This document shows positions 57,615-64,000 of a DNA stretch of 64,000 nt, piece by piece. Numbering within the stretch: the first letter of the stretch is position 1; the number at the start of each line of letters is the position of its first letter. The stretch comes from RHKK01 sp964596245. GTDB lineage: Bacteria; Patescibacteriota; Patescibacteriia; 2-12-FULL-60-25. A model generated the notes under the pieces. The model did not search any database and had not been told where the DNA came from. It saw nothing but the letters and a program-made list of their open reading frames with translations. Where the stretch lies: positions 62,001 to 126,000 of the forward strand of contig CAZQSK010000001.1 of NCBI GenBank assembly GCA_964596245.1. Reading direction: 5' to 3'. The translations under genes and the position numbers were made by a program.

Positions 57615-58296
57615 TCGTGAGATACACGGCCACCGCACAGGCCGTTTCACCCCTCAAAACGCGCGGGCCAAGCGATGCAATCGTGAAGCCGGCGCGTTTT
57701 GCGTTTCCGATCTCTTCTTCATCCCAACCGCCCTCTGGACCGACAAACAATCCAACACTCCCCTGACGCTTCAACTCCGGCGCATCCGATGAAACATCAA
57801 AAAAGAAATTCGTATGATTTGATTTCGCATCAGCCATCGCCTGTTCGAATTTCATCGGTTCGCTGACCTGCGGGACAATGCCGCGCCCGCACAACTCGGC
57901 CGCCTCTTTGGCGATTTCCTGCAAACGTTCGTGCTTCACGTCTTTTTTGATCGTGCGACGCGTCACTACCGGAACAATACGCGTGGCTCCGCACTCCACC
58001 GCCTTTTGCACGGCCCACTCAAAGCTCTCCCGCTTTAAGATCGCCGCATAAAGCGTGACCTGGTAGGGCGGCTCCGCCTCAACCTGATGCGCATCGCCGA
58101 TGCGGACGAATCCAATCTCATTCTTATTGATCTCCAAAATCTCGTATGGCGCTTGGCGGCCCTTCCCATCGCACAAAATCACGGACTCGCCCGTGCGCAA
58201 CTTCAAGACGCTCGCCATTTGACGCGAGGCCTCGTCATCCAAAACGATCTCCGTTTTGTGGAGATCGTATGGACCGATAAAACGGTGCGTTTTCAC
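57607..58296 (-). CDS. rsmE: 16S rRNA (uracil-1498-N3)-methyltransferase RsmE
   Basis: 229 residues. An N-terminal PUA-like domain (HRFIGPYDLHKTEIVLDD) is followed by a SPOUT methyltransferase domain with the knot motifs GLFVGPEGGWDEEEI and LGPRVLRGETACAVAV. It methylates U1498 in E. coli. It is convergent with clpB and 1 base downstream of the YtxH-like gene. Confidence 0.95.
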
Positions 58297-58297
58297 A

Positions 58298-58636
58298 TTA
58301 GCCTTTCATGGCGGCCTCGACTTCCTTCCACTTGCTCATCAGGAAGGCACGAACCTCCGGAATTTCCTTGGCAGCCAATTCTTTGGACTTGCCATAGTAC
58401 TTCACAACGTCGTCGACAATTTCTTCATACACTTCTTTGCTCATTTCACCGGCCGCGTCCAAACGCTTCATCACCTGCTTCTGCAAAACCATCGCCTTCT
58501 TACGTGCGTCCTTGGTCAATTCCTTGCCCTTCTTCGACTGGAGGAACAATCCCGCGGCGAGACCGAGAATCGCACCTGCGGCAATGCCAGCGCCCACGGC
58601 TCCGGCTGATGACTTCTTTTTTTTCATGATCGACAT
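58298..58636 (-). CDS. YtxH-like membrane-associated protein
   Basis: 112 residues. A Lys-rich start (MSIMKKKKSSAGAVGAGIAA) leads to a Gly/Ala-rich hydrophobic helix (AAGAILGLAAGLFLQSKKGK) and a long amphipathic helix, the YtxH arrangement. Family members have been linked to stress in Bacillus. The start at 58,636 fits; a Met three codons later is possible. Confidence 0.7.
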   Translation of the reverse strand: MSIMKKKKSSAGAVGAGIAAGAILGLAAGLFLQSKKGKELTKDARKKAMVLQKQVMKRLDAAGEMSKEVYEEIVDDVVKYYGKSKELAAKEIPEVRAFLMSKWKEVEAAMKG

Positions 58637-58726
58637 ATAGATAGTGTCTAGATGAGTCTTATCTGAAGTATAGAGCCCAGGGACGCCCCTCGCAAGCGCC
58701 AGCACGGGCTGCTAACCTTGCGTTAT

Positions 58727-59716
58727 ATGTTTGACTTCATCGCCATTGGCGACTCCACACTCGACGTCTTTCTACAGATCAGCGAAGCATCCCTCTCCTG
58801 CCAAATAAACAAAGAGCAGTGCCTTCTGTGTCTCGCGTATGCGGAAAAAATCCCGGTTGATGCCGTGGTCAAAATACCAGGCGCCGGGAACGCCTCAAAT
58901 GCAGCCGTGGGTGCCTCACGCTTAGGACTGAAAAGCGCGATTGTCTCTATCCTAGGAAAAGATGATATCGGGAAAGAAATCGTAGAGGGCTGGAAAAAAG
59001 AAAAGGTCTCAACCACCTATGTGCGTTTCGATTCCAAACACGGGACAAACTATTCGACCGTGCTGACCTTCAAGGGTGAGCGCACGATTCTCGTTCACGG
59101 CGAACCCCGTCGTTACCTGCTTCCAAAAATCGATGGCGCCAAATGGATCTACTACACCTCGGTGGGTCCGGGGCATGAAAAGATGGAGCGCGAATTACTC
59201 GCCCATCTCAAAAAAAATCCATCACAAAAACTCTGCTTCAACCCCGGCACAAAACAATTGCGTCGAGGGATAAAGTCCCTCAAGCCAATCATCGCGAGGT
59301 CAACCGTCTTTATCGTAAACAAACAAGAGGCCGAACTCTTGCTCGGAGATGGTGAACATCCGGTGCCTAGCCTGATGGTCGCGCTAAAACATCTTGGGCC
59401 CGAGATCGTGGTGATCACAGACGGACCCAAAGGCTCGCATGCCACGGACGGCAAAACGATTTGGAGTATGGGAGTCTATCCGGGTCCGGTTGTCGAAAGA
59501 ACCGGCGCGGGCGATTCATACGCCACGGCTTTTACCTGCGCCCTCGCGATGGGTATGGATATCGAACATGCCATGCGTGCCGGAACCGCCAACGGCTGGA
59601 GCGTCGTGCAATATATCGGTCCTCAAAAAGGTCTCCTGAACAAAACAAAAATGAAGGCTGTTATGAAAAAATTCGGCCATGTAAAAATCAGCTCGATGCC
59701 GGTGATGGCCTCCTGA
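58727..59716 (+). CDS. PfkB/ribokinase-family sugar kinase
   Basis: 329 residues. The N-terminal FIAIGDSTLDVF and the GGGN-like IPGAGNASNAAVGASRLG bind the sugar. The catalytic GAGDSYATAF motif near the C-terminus contains the base Asp. A Cys-containing insert (SCQINKEQCLLCLAYAEKIP) after the first strand is unusual. The substrate (ribose, fructose phosphate, nucleoside) is not defined. TAACCT ends 8 bases before the ATG. Confidence 0.85.
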   Translation: MFDFIAIGDSTLDVFLQISEASLSCQINKEQCLLCLAYAEKIPVDAVVKIPGAGNASNAAVGASRLGLKSAIVSILGKDDIGKEIVEGWKKEKVSTTYVRFDSKHGTNYSTVLTFKGERTILVHGEPRRYLLPKIDGAKWIYYTSVGPGHEKMERELLAHLKKNPSQKLCFNPGTKQLRRGIKSLKPIIARSTVFIVNKQEAELLLGDGEHPVPSLMVALKHLGPEIVVITDGPKGSHATDGKTIWSMGVYPGPVVERTGAGDSYATAFTCALAMGMDIEHAMRAGTANGWSVVQYIGPQKGLLNKTKMKAVMKKFGHVKISSMPVMAS

Positions 59717-59717
59717 T

Positions 59718-60692
59718 ATGAAACCCCATGAGTTCCTCTCTCGCATGTTATTCGAGTTTTCGTACTGGCATGCCATTCAAGGAACGCCGTTCAAGCCACA
59801 GGCCTATGAACTCGCGAGTGAAGCGGTCATGGGCTTGGGCGAAGATATTGAAAGGAAATGGAAGGCTGGCGGTACAAAAGCTTTAGATGAAGTGCCCGGT
59901 ATTGGCCAGGCAATCGCCGCCAAGATTGATGAGTACTTCCGCACAGGTCACGTAAAGGAATACGAACAACTCAAACGCAAATTCCCGGTCGATATCTGGG
60001 GATTATCGCGCATTGAAGGCCTTGGTCCGAAACATATCGGCCAACTATGGAAAACGCTCAAGATCTCCAACATGGATGATTTGGAATTTGCGCTCGAGCA
60101 TCACAAACTCGCGAAGCTGAAAGGCTGGGGTTCGAAATCGGAAGAAAAACTGGCGCGCGGTATTGCCCTACTCCGTAGCTCAACGGGACGCCATCCGCTG
60201 AAAAAAGTTTTGCCTCTCGCCGACAAAATCGTCGCGCGTCTAAAGAAAGTAAAGGGCGTAAAACATTGCGCTTACGCAGGCTCGCTCCGTCGCAAAAAGA
60301 AGGACGTTGGCGATATCGATTTGATTGCCACGTCCTCTGATCCAAAATCAGTGATGGATGCTTTTGTCTCAATGCCTGAAGTCGAAACGGTGCACACACA
60401 TGGAAAAACCGGCTCATCGGTCCGATTAAAGACAGGCATCGACTGCGACCTGCGCGTCGTTCCGGACAAAGTCTTTGGATCAACCTTGCAATATTTCACC
60501 GGCGATCGTCGTCACAATATTCTCTTGCGTGAACGCGCCATCAAACAGGGCTACAAGTTGAACGAATACGGTTTAACCAAGAAAGGCAAAATCGTCCCGG
60601 TGCACAAAGAAGACGATATCTATCGCATTCTTGGTTTAAAAACGCCGCCGCCGGAAAAGCGTTTGGGCCAGGACGAATTCAAACCGCGTTAA
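59718..60692 (+). CDS. Family X DNA polymerase without a PHP domain
   Basis: 324 residues. The N-terminal 8-kDa-type domain and two helix-hairpin-helix segments (DEVPGIGQAIAAKIDEYF and IEGLGPKHIGQLWKTL) precede the nucleotidyltransferase palm with GSLRRKKKDVGDIDLI, giving two catalytic Asp residues, and a third in GIDCDLRVV. Bacterial PolX proteins normally add a C-terminal PHP exonuclease of about 250 residues; here the protein ends shortly after the thumb. It is probably a gap-filling polymerase for base-excision repair. It starts 1 base after the PfkB gene. Confidence 0.9.
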   Translation: MKPHEFLSRMLFEFSYWHAIQGTPFKPQAYELASEAVMGLGEDIERKWKAGGTKALDEVPGIGQAIAAKIDEYFRTGHVKEYEQLKRKFPVDIWGLSRIEGLGPKHIGQLWKTLKISNMDDLEFALEHHKLAKLKGWGSKSEEKLARGIALLRSSTGRHPLKKVLPLADKIVARLKKVKGVKHCAYAGSLRRKKKDVGDIDLIATSSDPKSVMDAFVSMPEVETVHTHGKTGSSVRLKTGIDCDLRVVPDKVFGSTLQYFTGDRRHNILLRERAIKQGYKLNEYGLTKKGKIVPVHKEDDIYRILGLKTPPPEKRLGQDEFKPR

Positions 60693-61138
60693 ACTTTGAT
60701 ATCGAAGTGCATCACTTCTTCTTTCACGCCAAGTGATTCGTAAAGCTTAACCGCCGGGTCATCGCCATAATCAGCCTGAACAAAGATGACATAGGCTCCG
60801 CGCTCTTTTGCGATGGTTTGAAGTCGTTTGATTAGCTCGGTGGCTATCCCCTTGCGGCGATGGTTTTCGTCAACCGCTAGATCATAAATATATATCTCAC
60901 TGCGTTCCTGTTCGAATTTTTCCAATTCGTACGCCACAAGGCCGCCAACGACATTCTCCCCATCCATCGCCACTAACGGAATGATGTGGCTTTTGCCAAG
61001 CAGCTTCGCAAGATAGGCATCACTCGGAATCGCGCTTTGATACGCATCCATATCATGAAACGCTTCGCCGAACATCTTAAGAAGTTTTTTGAAAATATCC
61101 GTATCCGCGGTTGAAAGCTGTTTGTAGATGTAGCTCAT
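60689..61138 (-). CDS. AAC(3)-I-like aminoglycoside N-acetyltransferase (GNAT family)
   Basis: 149 residues. From my memory of AAC(3)-I enzymes, long blocks agree: YELEKFEQERSEIYIYDLAV, HRRKGIATELI, VIFVQADYGDDPAVKLYESL and the terminal EEVMHFDI. HRRKGIA is the acetyl-CoA loop. The GDDPA and terminal HFDI blocks are characteristic of this subfamily rather than generic GNAT proteins. Known members acetylate the 3-amino group of gentamicin-type drugs. The gene is alone, convergent with the polymerase gene, with no visible integron or transposon. Another amine substrate is possible. Confidence 0.82.
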   Translation of the reverse strand: MSYIYKQLSTADTDIFKKLLKMFGEAFHDMDAYQSAIPSDAYLAKLLGKSHIIPLVAMDGENVVGGLVAYELEKFEQERSEIYIYDLAVDENHRRKGIATELIKRLQTIAKERGAYVIFVQADYGDDPAVKLYESLGVKEEVMHFDIKV

Positions 61139-61150
61139 GGATCCTGTATA

Positions 61151-61175
61151 ACAAAAAATCCGCCTTTGGCGGAAG
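61151..61175 (-). terminator. Terminator of the secreted Cys-rich protein
   Basis: TCCGCC/GGCGGA stem with an AAA loop and six T residues on the minus strand, directly after the stop. Confidence 0.8.
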
Positions 61176-62417
61176 TCAGTCTTCGTCGAAGACGGTGACC
61201 AGCGATCGGAAGGTCAGGGTCCCGACCAGGTCACAGCCACCGGGAGCAGCGACGCATGTCGAGAAACCCGTCGTTGCCTCGAGCAACCCGCTGGCGGGCA
61301 CCGAAACGTGTGGAATGTTCATGGTGACCACGCGCACCCCACGGCTACCGCTGAACGGACCTACGCAGCCGACACCGCGATGATGTCCGCCGGGATTGCC
61401 GTTGCACCAGGCATCGAAGGCGCTTCCGCTATCGAGATCGACGGCGATCCAGGTGTCGTGCTCGGCATCCAGTCCGCGCGCAAGCGCACGGCCGGAGAAC
61501 GAGATGGAGGCGTCGCCTTCCGGCATACCTCCGCACGAACCCGATGTCGCCGACGCGCTGAGCGGCACCTCGCACTGCACGCACATGTCATGTGACCAGT
61601 CGGTGCAGTAGGCATACCGGCTCTCGTCGGTGGAGGCGTACACCATCACCGTTCCGCTCACGTGAGCGGCGCGCACTCCCCCTCCCGCGCGTACCTCGAC
61701 GCGGTACGGGATGTACACCGGCTCGCCTCGCAGCGGCCGGCGCGTGGGGATGCGCACGCGGATCGTCACGTTGGTGACAGCGTTCGCTCCGAGCGATCCG
61801 GAACTTGCGGACATCAGGCGTCCGCTACGACCGGGCGAGACACGTCCCGCGCGGTAGCGAAGATCGACGCCGGGGTTGTGGTTCCGCACCGAGACGTCGA
61901 TGTCGACCATGGTCCCGGCCGTCGTCTCGCTCCACACGATCGACTGATGCGGATCCGCGACGCTGATGCTCGCCGACGGGGACGAGCCCGACGTGTCAGC
62001 GAAGCCCATGCCGCACATGTGAGTGAAGACGGCCATCACCGCGCTGTCGGCGCGTGCGCGTCGCATCTCGCACAAACGGTAGCCGCACTCGGCGATGAGC
62101 AGACTCTCGCGCGTCGCGAGGTAGCGCATGATGTAGCGGCGATGCTCCTCCACGGTCTCGGTCGACTCGGTGCAGGTGCGCTCCTCGTCGGTAAGCGAGA
62201 ATGTGACCGGGATACCCTCGATGGGCACGGTGGCACCGGTAGCCAGATTCATCTGGCTGCAGGTGTAGAGCGTCCAGTGTCGAGCGAAGTCGCTCGAGAC
62301 CTCGACGTGGGCGGGCGGACTGCCGCAGTCCTGGGCGTTGGCGACCGGAACGGCCGCCGACAGCCAGAACGCGACGACCGTCGCGAGCAGGCTTGTGACC
62401 TTGTAAAAATACGACAT
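61176..62417 (-). CDS. Secreted Cys-rich hypothetical protein with foreign-looking codon use
   Basis: 413 residues with a signal peptide (LLATVVAFWLSAAVPVANAQ). Many cysteines (such as RTCTESTETVEEH, CGYRLCEMRRAR and CGGMPEGD) suggest disulfides. The middle part resembles an Ig-like or CARDB-like beta domain (VDIDVSVRNHNPGVDLRYRA). AGGAGG lies 6 bases before the ATG. The gene is strikingly richer in G and C than the adjacent genes, suggesting transfer. The function is unknown. Confidence 0.7.
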   Translation of the reverse strand: MSYFYKVTSLLATVVAFWLSAAVPVANAQDCGSPPAHVEVSSDFARHWTLYTCSQMNLATGATVPIEGIPVTFSLTDEERTCTESTETVEEHRRYIMRYLATRESLLIAECGYRLCEMRRARADSAVMAVFTHMCGMGFADTSGSSPSASISVADPHQSIVWSETTAGTMVDIDVSVRNHNPGVDLRYRAGRVSPGRSGRLMSASSGSLGANAVTNVTIRVRIPTRRPLRGEPVYIPYRVEVRAGGGVRAAHVSGTVMVYASTDESRYAYCTDWSHDMCVQCEVPLSASATSGSCGGMPEGDASISFSGRALARGLDAEHDTWIAVDLDSGSAFDAWCNGNPGGHHRGVGCVGPFSGSRGVRVVTMNIPHVSVPASGLLEATTGFSTCVAAPGGCDLVGTLTFRSLVTVFDED

Positions 62418-62495
62418 GCCGTTCCTCCTGGTTTGGTGAATTGACTGACGGCAACCGAACCTTGGGAAAAACGGGTCGAATTGTCAAGGGAATGC

Positions 62496-62888
62496 CTACT
62501 TTATTCTCACCAACTTCCCTCGTCGTTTTACAATATTTTTATAATCCCACTGAATGGTTTTTGCTTTCTTAAGCCATCGCTTGATGGCCTTTGCATTGAT
62601 CTCGTCGGGAGATCTATAGGTCACGGATGCATCTTTAAACCTCCCCGTTCCGGCCTCAAGCCCCCTCTCATCAAAAGAGACTCCGCTCCAAAACATGAGC
62701 CTAATACCCGCCTTCAACTTGCTGTAGCCGACAATCGGATTACCGTCCAGAAACCACACAGGGTGTGCATGCCACACCTTGCTCTCTGTTTTCTTAAGAT
62801 TTGTGTCGATAAGCTTGGCGAGTTGATCGCAAATTGCGCGCTCTCCCGTTGCGCGTGCTTTGTTGTAGGCGCGAATATCTTTGTTCAT
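62496..62888 (-). CDS. DUF1801-domain protein
   Basis: 130 residues. The segment VWHAHPVWFLDGNPIVGYSK and the RLMFWSGVSFDERGLEAG stretch match DUF1801 (YdhG-like) proteins, which have a split-barrel fold related to YjbR. The function of the family is not established. It is a single gene with AT-richer composition than its GC-rich neighbour. Confidence 0.75.
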   Translation of the reverse strand: MNKDIRAYNKARATGERAICDQLAKLIDTNLKKTESKVWHAHPVWFLDGNPIVGYSKLKAGIRLMFWSGVSFDERGLEAGTGRFKDASVTYRSPDEINAKAIKRWLKKAKTIQWDYKNIVKRRGKLVRIK

Positions 62889-62954
62889 ACGATTGGATTT
62901 CAGTGTAACTTAACAAAAGACATGCGAACAATTACCATATACGGCATAAACCCT

Positions 62955-63365
62955 ATGAAACTCCAAAAAATTATCGACATTGTTTTGAAGGTGCTTCTCA
63001 GCCTACTGTGTCTAATGCCCATTCTTGGCGCAACGGGTATCTTCCCTGCTCCCACGGCGGACCTCTACAACACGCCGCAAGCGTTTGAATATATTCGCGT
63101 ACTGATGGATGCCAAGTACATCACGCTCATGATGGCCGTGGTATTCGCTCTTGCGCTCGTATCTTTGTGGACGAAGCGTGAACCGCTTGCAGCCCTGCTC
63201 ATCCTGCCAATCACGTTGAACATCGTCGGCTTTCATCTCGTGCTTGATGGCGGCCTCTTTACCGGAGGCGCAGTCATGGGAAATGTCTTACTACTCTTGA
63301 ACGCCTACTTCCTCTGGAAGCATCGCATGGCCTACAAGTCACTCGTTCAGCCGAGCAAAGCCTAA
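62955..63365 (+). CDS. DoxX-like small membrane protein
   Basis: 136 residues with four hydrophobic segments; it begins MKLQKIIDIVLKVLLSLLCL. The segments TADLYNTPQAFEYIRVLMDA and GFHLVLDGGLFTGGAVMGNV are typical of DoxX-type proteins. The long open frame upstream of 62,955 is a shadow of the DUF1801 gene. The function is unknown. Confidence 0.75.
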   Translation: MKLQKIIDIVLKVLLSLLCLMPILGATGIFPAPTADLYNTPQAFEYIRVLMDAKYITLMMAVVFALALVSLWTKREPLAALLILPITLNIVGFHLVLDGGLFTGGAVMGNVLLLLNAYFLWKHRMAYKSLVQPSKA

Positions 63366-63370
63366 CAAAA

Positions 63371-63395
63371 AAAACGACTCGCCTTGGCGGGTCGT
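63371..63395. terminator. Intrinsic terminator
   Basis: AAAACGACTCGCC pairs with GGCGGGTCGTTTT around a TT loop; T and A runs on the two sides let it serve both convergent genes. Confidence 0.85.
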
Positions 63396-63397
63396 TT

Positions 63398-63649
63398 TTA
63401 TTTCTTAAACCATTTTTTCGCGTTTGGATTACGATGCGGACATCCGGGCCAGCAACACGGCCGACGCTTCCCTTCTTTCAATTGAGAAATCGTTCGTTCC
63501 ACATGCTCTCGTCTCGTTTCCGCGAGCTTAACGTACGTCACCCAGCAGATCCATTCGTTCCTCGCGAGCGCCGTAAGATCATCCCACTTCGCGAGAGCCT
63601 TCGTATCGGCGGTTAATGCCTTTCGTAAGTCGGCCGGTGTCCTATGCAT
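63398..63649 (-). CDS. YdeI/OmpD-associated-type small protein
   Basis: 83 residues from the Met at 63,649; the longer frame overlaps tRNA-Leu and is rejected. LARNEWICWVTYVKLAETRR and the closing RRPCCWPGCPHR match the C-terminal part of YdeI/OmpD-associated proteins, which are usually about 150-200 residues. It may therefore be a short variant. Confidence 0.65.
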   Translation of the reverse strand: MHRTPADLRKALTADTKALAKWDDLTALARNEWICWVTYVKLAETRREHVERTISQLKEGKRRPCCWPGCPHRNPNAKKWFKK

Positions 63650-63658
63650 AAAAGTTTG

Positions 63659-63744
63659 TGGTGCCCCGAGCAGGACTCGAACCTGCACACCCTTGCGGGT
63701 TAGGGATTTTAAGTCCCCCGCGTATACCATTCCGCCATCGGGGC
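63659..63744 (-). tRNA. tRNA-Leu (anticodon TAA), CCA encoded
   Basis: Acceptor GCCCCGA/TCGGGGC, anticodon loop CTTAAAA, long variable arm ACCC/GGGT, T-arm GCAGGTTCGAGTCCTGC. A class II tRNA of 86 bases with encoded CCA. Confidence 0.93.
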
Positions 63745-63768
63745 CTATCTACGCGCAGCCATTTTCTA

Positions 63769-64000
63769 TCACGCCTTGGGTAACTTGTCAGCACCCTTCC
63801 GATCCCGATACGAACGCCACGTATCAACAACGAGCGGAATGAGCGATATGACGATAATCGCAATCACCACCACGCTAAAATGCTTTTTCACCCATGGGAT
63901 GTTCCCGAACAGATATCCGCCTACCGTAAAAATCAAAACCCACATCGCGGCACCAATCACGTTATAGGTGGCAAATCGGCGATAATCCATGCGCGCGATG
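63769..64000 (-). CDS. DedA-family membrane protein, C-terminal part (window edge)
   Basis: The frame continues to the edge without a stop. Residues IARMDYRRFATYNVIGAAMW match the late conserved region of DedA proteins (RMxYRRFxxYNxIG), followed by a hydrophobic helix and a basic tail. The N-terminal two thirds lie beyond the window. It is a second DedA gene beside the one at 43,127. Confidence 0.8.
   Translation of the reverse strand, partial: IARMDYRRFATYNVIGAAMWVLIFTVGGYLFGNIPWVKKHFSVVVIAIIVISLIPLVVDTWRSYRDRKGADKLPKA

Noticed and set aside
62481..62954. Long plus-strand frame preceding the DoxX-like gene
   Set aside because: It runs antisense to the DUF1801 gene. The natural start of the membrane protein is the ATG at 62,955.

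Overview
The window looks like a chromosomal segment of a Candidate Phyla Radiation (Patescibacteria) bacterium. The str, S10 and spc ribosomal clusters are collinear but have no rpmD (uL30) gene, an absence typical of CPR. uS14 is the four-cysteine zinc form. Two secreted proteins share an N-terminal module with a VFPNE motif that I associate with CPR groups such as Uhrbacteria and Magasanikbacteria. uL1 is present, which argues against the Parcubacteria subgroup that lost it. The group-level placement is an inference from memory of these families.

Layout. Positions 1-12,475 (minus strand) hold tuf-rpsJ-[structured leader]-rplC-rplD-rplW-rplB-rpsS-rplV-rpsC-rplP-rpmC-rpsQ-rplN-rplX-rplE-rpsN-rpsH-rplF-rplR-rpsE-rplO-secY-adk-map. 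From 12,614 to 15,255 an accessory insert separates tuf from fusA: a Phd-like small protein, a promoter-to-terminator non-coding RNA candidate on the plus strand, a small basic protein and a secreted gingipain-like protease. fusA-rpsG-rpsL follow (15,311-18,356). From 18.4 to 25.8 kb are an M50 protease, rpmB, a LOG-family protein, HU, tRNA-Pro, secE-nusG, rplK, two envelope proteins and rplA. From 25.9 to 29.6 kb runs a thymidylate supply cluster (dCTP deaminase, dNMP kinase-like, thyA, folA, tmk). Paired membrane proteins, gatB, an RRM protein, a class III cyclase and a 33-residue histone-like peptide follow.

From 34.3 to 36.5 kb is a minus-strand lexA unit: lexA, a DUF6504-like gene, a 27-residue membrane peptide and an endonuclease Q homologue. 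The rest (36.6-64.0 kb) is a mosaic of small operons: a secreted trypsin-like protease, a lamin-tail/OB-fold surface protein, AlkD-type glycosylase, lipoproteins, ppa, SNF2 ATPase, Nudix-mutY, a receiver domain, tatD, metG-rsmI, an alternative sigma factor, CIRCE-controlled clpB, rsmE, a PfkB kinase with a PHP-less family X polymerase, an AAC(3)-I-like acetyltransferase and three further tRNAs (Gly, Ile, Leu).

Expression signals form a pattern. Most genes lack a Shine-Dalgarno sequence. Many have an extended -10 (TGnTAnnnT) ending only 5-13 bases before the ATG, which predicts leaderless mRNAs. Some promoters are nested in the terminator of the gene upstream. Five genes break the pattern with strong Shine-Dalgarno sequences, and four of them also look richer in G and C in codon choice: the receiver, a hypothetical gene, the sigma factor and a secreted Cys-rich protein. 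No rRNA, CRISPR array, insertion sequence or integrase was seen.
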